From the NCBI GenBank assembly GCA_035325995.1, contig DAOKYU010000003.1:186001-250000 (forward strand): a DNA stretch of 64,000 nt, given 5' to 3'. This DNA comes from Thermodesulfobacteriota bacterium. Lineage in GTDB: Bacteria; Desulfobacterota_D; UBA1144; Nemesobacterales; UBA2774. This document shows, piece after piece, positions 58,912 through 64,000 of this stretch. Every line of letters begins with the position of its first letter. Within the stretch, counting starts at the first letter, position 1. The notes under the pieces were generated by a model. It did no database searches. It was given only the letters and a program-made list of their open reading frames with translations, and was not told the DNA's origin. The position numbers and the translations under genes are program-made.

Positions 58912-59249
58912 TGATATTCGCCTCCCCCCTCCACTTCCAGTATGCATTTGAGCGGGTGCTCGTACTCCTTCGCCAGCTTGTCCACCTGCGCTATCTTGGT
59001 CGTGGCTTCATCATAAGTATAAACGCCCACGGTGCTCCTGCCCGCGGTGTGCGCTTCGAGCATGATCCTGGTTGATTCCTCCTGCCCCTTGTAAAAAATC
59101 CTCATGAGCACCCACACTACGAACTCCCTCGGCGTGTAGTCGTCATTTAAGAGCACTATCCTGTACATGTCGGGCCGTTTGAGTCTGGTCCGCTTTTCTG
59201 TAAGGAGCTCCCCGTCGCGATCGCTCCGTTTAATATCTCTTTCCGTCAT
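58908..59249 (-). CDS. clpS: ClpS adaptor protein
   Basis: About 113 residues of ClpS: YRIVLLNDDYTPREFVVWVL, the site that binds N-degron residues, then TAGRSTVGVYTYDEATTKIA and the C-terminal PLKCILEVE strand. It delivers N-end-rule substrates to ClpA. The ATG at 59249 is preferred to a TTG two codons earlier. It is coupled to clpA by a four-base overlap. Confidence 0.95.
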   Translation of the reverse strand: MTERDIKRSDRDGELLTEKRTRLKRPDMYRIVLLNDDYTPREFVVWVLMRIFYKGQEESTRIMLEAHTAGRSTVGVYTYDEATTKIAQVDKLAKEYEHPLKCILEVEGGGEYQ

Positions 59250-59326
59250 AACCAAAGTCTCGGCGGCGCCGGGGCTTCCTTCGCCGCGTACTATTTAAAG
59301 AATTTAATCGTCCGTCCCTCGTTTTT

Positions 59327-60481
59327 CTACTGCCCGTGCAAATATTTGAGAGGCGACTGCAAATTGTACTGCTCTATGAGGCGCTCCGTATACCCGCGCT
59401 CCCGGTCGAGGAACTTGCCGATTGCGCGCCCTGCGGCCTCGTTCAGAATCAGGTGCGAGCTGTACGTGGGAACCGCCCCGAATCCCCTGAGGAATTTATG
59501 CTCGCCCTGAGCCCCGGCCTCGAAAATATCGACTCCGTTATTTATAGAATAATCTATCAAGCTGTAGAAACAACACTCGAAATGGAGGTTATTGCAGGGC
59601 TCAAGCGCCCCCCAGTAGCGGCCGAATAGCCTGTTGTTCTTGACGATGTTGAAGCTCCCCCCGATCCATCTCTCTCCGTCGCGCGCCATGACCAGAACGA
59701 GCCTGTGCCTGTATTTCTTCCACATCAGATCGAAGAATTCCCTGTTGAGATAAGCGCTCCCCCACTTCCTCGAATGAGTGTCCATGTAAAAGTCCCATAC
59801 GGCGTCGATGTGCTCTTCCTTTATGTCGTTTTTTTCGACGATCCTTATTTCGAGGCCCGTTCCTTCGAGCGATCTTCTTTCCTTCTTTATCTGCTTCCTC
59901 CTTCCCGAGCGAAGGTCCCCTAAAAAGTCCTCGAAGCTCCCGTAATTCCTGTTCTTCCAGTGATACTGATGCGTGATCCGCGTAAGGAACCCGAGCCTCT
60001 CCAGGAGCGAGCACTCCCTTTCCGTAAGGAAAAGCACGTGCGCGGACGAGCACTCCTCCCTCACCGCAAGCTCGGCAAGCCCCCTCGCCAGGATACCGGC
60101 GCACTCCTCGAACGGGTATTCCGGATGGACGGATATCCGCGTCCCTGTAGCCGGCGTGAAGGGCACCGCCGCGACGAGCTTCGGGTAGTATTTCAGCCGC
60201 GCGTTCTCGAACGCCCGCGCCCACTCCCAGTCGAATATGTACTCGCCGTAAGAATCGAGCTTTATATAAGCCGCCACCGCGCCGGCCATTGCGCCCCTGT
60301 CCCTCAGCACCAGGTATCTCGGTATCCACGCCGTGTGCGGCCCGACGCAGCCCGACTCCTCCATCGCCTCTAAAAACTCGTATTCGAGGAACGGGTTTTC
60401 CCTGTCTATGAGGGCGTTGTATCCCTCCCTGTCGAGGGCCCCGATGGAATCGTATACCGAAAGCGTGTAGTCTCTGCTCAT
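59327..60481 (-). CDS. GNAT/FemAB-like N-acyltransferase (COG3146/DUF482-type)
   Basis: A 384-residue double-GNAT-like protein: NPFLEYEFLEAMEESGCVG, YLVLRDRGAMAGAVAAYIKL, AAVPFTPATGTRISVHPEYP, HVLFLTERECSLLERLGFL, HQYHWKNRNYGSFEDFLGDL and SGRRKQIKKERRSL. These match the predicted N-acyltransferase family COG3146. It ends with NNGVDIFEAGAQGEHKFLRG and YLHGQ. The acceptor is unknown; it may modify an amine on a lipid or protein. It precedes clpS on the same strand by 78 bp, so a shared transcript is possible. Confidence 0.83.
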   Translation of the reverse strand: MSRDYTLSVYDSIGALDREGYNALIDRENPFLEYEFLEAMEESGCVGPHTAWIPRYLVLRDRGAMAGAVAAYIKLDSYGEYIFDWEWARAFENARLKYYPKLVAAVPFTPATGTRISVHPEYPFEECAGILARGLAELAVREECSSAHVLFLTERECSLLERLGFLTRITHQYHWKNRNYGSFEDFLGDLRSGRRKQIKKERRSLEGTGLEIRIVEKNDIKEEHIDAVWDFYMDTHSRKWGSAYLNREFFDLMWKKYRHRLVLVMARDGERWIGGSFNIVKNNRLFGRYWGALEPCNNLHFECCFYSLIDYSINNGVDIFEAGAQGEHKFLRGFGAVPTYSSHLILNEAAGRAIGKFLDRERGYTERLIEQYNLQSPLKYLHGQ

Positions 60482-60665
60482 ACGCTCGTCCCCTGCGGCC
60501 GGGGATAATTTCCCGAATAAAGTTTAGTATAGCACCTCAGGCGGGCCGAGGCTCGTAAATAAGCCTCCCGGGGCCGTGCCGACTCCTGCCGAGCTTATTG
60601 ACAAGGGAAGACCGAAGGTGGGATAATGGTAATCATCCGCGTTAAAATTCCTTCTGAGGCTGAAG

Positions 60666-61880
60666 ATGTATAAACACTTTGCCGCGCCGCTCATACTGGC
60701 GCTTTTTCTGGCGCTCCCCGGCGTCTCCCTGCCCGGTTTGCCCGCCTCAGCGCCGGAAGCCTTCGCACAAACGGCGCCGGGCAAGGCCGACGTCTTCTTC
60801 AAGCTCAACGAATTCGCGTTCGGCCCCGGCGGAGAAGCCGCCTTAAAAGAAATAGCCGAAACCCTGAAGAATAATCCCGGGACCGTCCTCGTCATCGAAG
60901 GCTACTCCGACGTCACGGGCGACGACGAGTACAACCTCAACCTCTCCCGCAGGAGGGCCGAAGCCGTACGGCGGTTCTACGTGGCGGAGGGCGTCGACCC
61001 GGCGAGAATAACGGTCGGCGGGAAGGGCAAGACCGACAGGTTCGCGTCCGGCAGCGACGAGAGCTCCCTCAGGCTCAACAGAAGGGTTACGATAAGGCTC
61101 GAATCCGGTACGGCACCCGAATCCGCCCCCGCCCCGGAAGCTCCGGCCCGCGCGCCCGGGGCCGCCACCGCACCGGAATCCGAAACTTCCCCCAAAGAGA
61201 TGATAGACGCCATAACCATCGAAGAGACGGAGCCCGCTCCCGGGCCGGCCCCGGTCCCCGCGCCGGAATCCGCCCCCGAAACACCTTCCGGGCCCGGCGT
61301 CGTAAGCCCTGCCGTTTCCGAGATGCTGGGGAAAAGCATGCGCCGTCTCACCGCCGGCAGGATAGTGTTCGACACGCCGGGGGAAATGAGCGTCGGCGAA
61401 TCTTATACGATAGAGGCCGCGGTCACACATAGATTCCTTAAAGACCTTTCCCAAAGCCTCGCCGAGAGCGGCGCGGACGGCAGCCTCAGGCTCGGCGATA
61501 ACGTTACCCTCCACCTGAAGGGGAGCGGTTTCGACATAACCCCCGTTTCCGATTCGTCGATAGGGGCGGAGCAGGAGTTTCCCATCGACGACACCGAAGA
61601 CGCGAAGACGATAGCCGAGGACAGCACGGCGAGCTGGGAATGGAGCGTTAAACCCGAAAAGAGCGGGTTTCAAACGCTCCTTCTTTCCGTCGAGGTCGCG
61701 GTCGAGGACGAGCACTTAAGAGAAATCCTCGCCGAGTCCCCCGTTTTCGAAAAGGTGGTCCAGGTAAAGCCCAGCTTCTTTCACTCCATATCGAAAAGCT
61801 ACCTCCTCATGGCCGTCATTATAGTCATTGCCGTCGCTGCCGTGGGCTGGGCGCTGATAAAAAAGCTCAGGCTCGGCTGA
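60666..61880 (+). CDS. OmpA-domain protein with C-terminal membrane anchor
   Basis: A 404-residue protein: signal peptide (to about 35), an OmpA-type domain (about 42-148, with EGYSDVTGDDEYNLNLSRRR and RITVGGKGKTDRF), a Pro/Ala/Glu-rich linker (about 150-225), a second beta-rich domain (about 235-365, with GEMSVGESYTIEAAVTH and ASWEWSVKPEKSGFQTLLLS) and a single C-terminal helix (about 379-397) ending KKLRLG. The layout implies a periplasmic body tethered by its C-terminus to the inner membrane. The WxWxVxPxxxGxxxLxL pattern recalls domains in bacterial conflict or stress proteins. Function unknown. Confidence 0.78.
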   Translation: MYKHFAAPLILALFLALPGVSLPGLPASAPEAFAQTAPGKADVFFKLNEFAFGPGGEAALKEIAETLKNNPGTVLVIEGYSDVTGDDEYNLNLSRRRAEAVRRFYVAEGVDPARITVGGKGKTDRFASGSDESSLRLNRRVTIRLESGTAPESAPAPEAPARAPGAATAPESETSPKEMIDAITIEETEPAPGPAPVPAPESAPETPSGPGVVSPAVSEMLGKSMRRLTAGRIVFDTPGEMSVGESYTIEAAVTHRFLKDLSQSLAESGADGSLRLGDNVTLHLKGSGFDITPVSDSSIGAEQEFPIDDTEDAKTIAEDSTASWEWSVKPEKSGFQTLLLSVEVAVEDEHLREILAESPVFEKVVQVKPSFFHSISKSYLLMAVIIVIAVAAVGWALIKKLRLG

Positions 61881-61899
61881 CGCGCCGGGAGGCGTATAT

Positions 61900-62322
61900 A
61901 TGGAATGGCTCCGGAGCATATTTCGCGGCGAAGACAACATAAGCGGAATCGACCACGCGGCCATAGTCGTTACCGACATGGACAGGGCTGTCGGCTTTTA
62001 TTCCGGCATACTCGGGCTCGAGATCATTCGGGACGGACGGCCCGAAGGCGGCGACAAGAAAACCTTTCTCGGTAACAAAAACGGCGTCTTTCTCGCCCTG
62101 ACGGAGGATAAAAACCGCATCCCGGGCGGGCCGGTCAATCACATCGCCTTTAAGGTAAACGATATCGAGGCTGCGGCAAGAAGGTTAAAAGACGCCGGCA
62201 TTTTATTCATAGAAGAGAAAACCGGCCCCGGCGGCGAGGCTATCGCATACCATTTTTTAGACCCCGACGGCCTTGAGCTAGAGATATGCGCTCCTGCACA
62301 TAACCAGGTCCCCCAGTACTGA
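61900..62322 (+). CDS. VOC-family (glyoxalase/dioxygenase-fold) protein
   Basis: A 140-residue single vicinal-oxygen-chelate domain pair: IDHAAIVVTDMDRAVGFYSG, ILGLEIIRDGRPEG, VNHIAFKVNDIEAAARRLKD, FLDPDGLELEIC. The likely metal ligands are His near 20 (DHAA), His in VNHIAF and Glu in LELEI. It resembles glyoxalase I or small dioxygenases; substrate unknown. It lies 20 bp after the OmpA-domain gene and may be in the same transcript. Confidence 0.88.
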   Translation: MEWLRSIFRGEDNISGIDHAAIVVTDMDRAVGFYSGILGLEIIRDGRPEGGDKKTFLGNKNGVFLALTEDKNRIPGGPVNHIAFKVNDIEAAARRLKDAGILFIEEKTGPGGEAIAYHFLDPDGLELEICAPAHNQVPQY

Positions 62323-62412
62323 AACCCCCCGGAATTTCTTTTCCGAAAAGCTTTGCAGTATGTACTTAACCCATGTAAAATAATTATTAATCTCGTATCA
62401 AACTGCCGACAA

Positions 62413-63636
62413 ATGTCGATTTTAAAGAGAAAGAAAAAGCTCGACGAAAACAAGGCCGAAGCCGAAGGCTATTCGCTGCCCGTAAGGTTCGGTCCGGAAA
62501 TGCGCGTCCTCATCATCGGCGGCGGCATAGCGGGGCTCACCCTCGCGGGGCTCCTCCAGCAAAGGGGTTTCAAGCCGCGCGTGGTCGAGCGCATACCCGA
62601 ATACGGCAAGGTCGGCTACATCATCGTCCTCTGGCCCTCCGGAGGCCGGGTTCTCAAGGGGCTCGGCTTTTACAGGGACCTTATCGAAACGGGGCTCCCC
62701 TTTTCCACTTACAACGTCTGGAACGAAAAGGGCGAGATGCTGAGATCCTACTCCGTCGACGAAGTATCCGAAAAATACGGGCCTATGATAAGCATATACA
62801 GGTCCGAGCTCATAAGCATCCTCAGAAAGAACATAAACCCCGAAAGCCTCACGATGGGCGTAACGGTCGAGAAGATTCACCAGACGCCCGACGAAGCCAT
62901 AGTCACGTTCAGCGACGGGACCGAAGAGTCCTTCGACCTCGTCGTCGGCTGCGACGGCGTCCGCTCCAAAACGAGGGGCCTCGTGTTCGGCGACGTCCCC
63001 CTTTCCTACAGCGGCATGAGGGGCTGGAGCTTCTGGCTCAAATCCGGTATCTCCAAATCGGCCCAGATAGCCGAATACTGGGGCACGGGCAAGTTCCTCG
63101 GGATATGGCCGACCCGGAACAGGCTTTCCGTGTTCACCTGTATACGGAGCCCCAGGGGTACGCCCGAAACCGTCGAAAACCGCCTCGATCATATAAGGCA
63201 GCACTTCAGCGACTTCGGCGGCATAGTTCCCGAGGTCCTCGCCGGGCTCGAAGACCCGGGGGACATATTCCACGACGAGTACTGCGATCTCAGGATGGAC
63301 GAATGGTACAAGGGCCGCGTCGTCCTCGTAGGCGATTCAGCCCACGCCGTCCTTCCCACGGCCGGCGGAGGCGTGTCGATGGCCATAGAATCGGCTGCGG
63401 TGCTCGCGGACGAGCTCTCGCGGGCCGACTCGAAATACATCTCACAGGCGCTCGAAGCCTACGTCGTAAGGCGGCGTCCCCGCGTCAACAAGGTGCAGGA
63501 CCAGTCCCGCATGATGGGCAGGGTCGCCTTCGCCGACAGCCGCGCCGTATCCGTCCTGAGGAACCTCGTAATGCGTTTTTACTCCAGCCGGCTCCACCTC
63601 AAATACTGGGACGATCTCCTTAAAGAACCCATATAA
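62413..63636 (+). CDS. FAD-dependent monooxygenase (PHBH-type fold)
   Basis: About 407 residues. The dinucleotide motif MRVLIIGGGIAGLTLAGLLQ is followed by RVVERIPEYGKVGYIIVLWP, VVGCDGVRSKTRGLVFGDVP (DG motif) and GRVVLVGDSAHAVLPTAGGG (GD motif). These define group A flavin monooxygenases such as aromatic hydroxylases. The start is uncertain: 62413 (MSILKRKKKL) keeps a basic 29-residue lead; a start at MRVLIIGG (62500) gives a typical domain edge. The substrate is unknown. Confidence 0.85.
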   Translation: MSILKRKKKLDENKAEAEGYSLPVRFGPEMRVLIIGGGIAGLTLAGLLQQRGFKPRVVERIPEYGKVGYIIVLWPSGGRVLKGLGFYRDLIETGLPFSTYNVWNEKGEMLRSYSVDEVSEKYGPMISIYRSELISILRKNINPESLTMGVTVEKIHQTPDEAIVTFSDGTEESFDLVVGCDGVRSKTRGLVFGDVPLSYSGMRGWSFWLKSGISKSAQIAEYWGTGKFLGIWPTRNRLSVFTCIRSPRGTPETVENRLDHIRQHFSDFGGIVPEVLAGLEDPGDIFHDEYCDLRMDEWYKGRVVLVGDSAHAVLPTAGGGVSMAIESAAVLADELSRADSKYISQALEAYVVRRRPRVNKVQDQSRMMGRVAFADSRAVSVLRNLVMRFYSSRLHLKYWDDLLKEPI

Positions 63637-63859
63637 ACGACCGCCTTTTTCTTCCTTACTCTGTCCGTCGCTATCCGGAAACGCAGAAAATAATTCATCA
63701 GTTATAATTTCTAGTGGCGTTCAGGTTTCAATGAGTATACTTTTAATCCATACGCGCAGAGGGCACGAAGGCGCGTCTTCCTCGAACATTATGAGCGGCG
63801 CGGTGCGTGCTCCTGACTATTTTCAATCATCGAATATGAAAACCGGAGGTATTCAGGCC

Positions 63860-64000
63860 ATGTCAAGGCTGGCAAAAATATTCGTTTTATCTCTCGTCGT
63901 TTCTTTAATCTCCCTGGGCCAGGTCATGCAGGCCGGCGCGCAGGAGGTAGGGGGATACAATTCGCTTTCACCGCTCGTCAAAAAGCTCAGCCCTTCCGTA
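63860..64000 (+). CDS. HtrA/DegP-like serine protease (5' part, cut by window edge)
   Basis: The first 47 codons after an ATG with GGAGGT at nine bases: a signal peptide of about 27 residues (FVLSLVVSLISLGQVMQAGA), then YNSLSPLVKKLSPSV. A PLVKKLSPSV block directly after the signal is the usual opening of DegP/DegQ family periplasmic proteases. The catalytic and PDZ domains are outside the window, so the call is tentative. The 223-bp gap before it holds a TATAAT at 63703-63708 but no clear -35. Confidence 0.55.
   Translation, partial: MSRLAKIFVLSLVVSLISLGQVMQAGAQEVGGYNSLSPLVKKLSPSV

Noticed and set aside
1..64000. tRNA, rRNA, CRISPR arrays, insertion sequences, prophage
   Set aside because: All intergenic gaps are short and none has tRNA-like arms, regular spaced repeats, transposase or integrase motifs.

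Overview
The window reads as a chromosomal segment of a diderm (Gram-negative) bacterium with GC-rich coding sequence. Evidence for an outer membrane is a TonB-dependent receptor, many lipobox lipoproteins, a porin-like protein and an OmpA-type domain. An F420:NADPH oxidoreductase-like protein and two luciferase-like (LLM) enzymes suggest coenzyme F420 use. Arginine AGG and isoleucine ATA codons are frequent throughout and no segment looks compositionally foreign. A Desulfobacterota-like or deep 'delta' lineage is plausible, but the phylum cannot be fixed from this sequence. I found no tRNA, rRNA, CRISPR array, insertion sequence or prophage.

Layout. (1) 1-5950, minus strand: a cobalamin operon led by a B12 riboswitch, encoding BtuB, a surface-type beta-propeller lipoprotein, two BtuF-like proteins and a BtuD-type ATPase cut by the window edge. 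(2) 6-28 kb, mostly housekeeping: two LLM oxidoreductases, an orphan OppA-like lipoprotein, a maf-yggS-proC-yggT-yggU cluster, an F420 reductase, a degenerate metallo-beta-lactamase protein, an M42 aminopeptidase, uvrA, uppP, an exported TldD and acs. (3) 28.3-34.6 kb: a five-gene minus-strand set (AztD-like lipoprotein, flavoprotein with a Cys-rich tail, FeoB-like transporter, COG0523 GTPase, Cys-poor L28 paralogue), divergent from a Fur/Zur-family gene across a tandem palindromic operator. (4) 36-47 kb: fourteen co-directional minus-strand genes: a second Fur-family regulator, CbiM/Q/O, a DUF2946-like protein, an outer-membrane protein with a His/Glu-rich insertion, ZnuA/C/B, an SNase-fold lipoprotein, a LolD/FtsX-type ABC pair, a His-rich periplasmic protein and a DUF3299 protein. 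(5) 47-64 kb: a DEAD-box helicase, tag, a sulfotransferase, a TetR-type regulator with an acyl-CoA dehydrogenase behind a clear promoter and operator, a lipase, clpS-clpA, an unusual OmpA-domain protein, a flavin monooxygenase and the start of an HtrA-like protease.

The theme is trace-nutrient acquisition. One operon serves cobalamin. Two neighbouring blocks together look like a complete zinc-starvation response: outer-membrane passage, periplasmic chaperones, at least three candidate transporters, a metal-insertion GTPase and a zinc-sparing ribosomal protein. Both the B12 operon and the zinc block carry a beta-propeller lipoprotein beside the uptake machinery. The most promising undescribed elements are the BtuG-like propeller, the Cys-rich FeoB variant with its flavoprotein partner, the ABC/SNase-fold/DUF3299 module fused to znu, and a CbiM whose metal-binding N-terminus is shifted.
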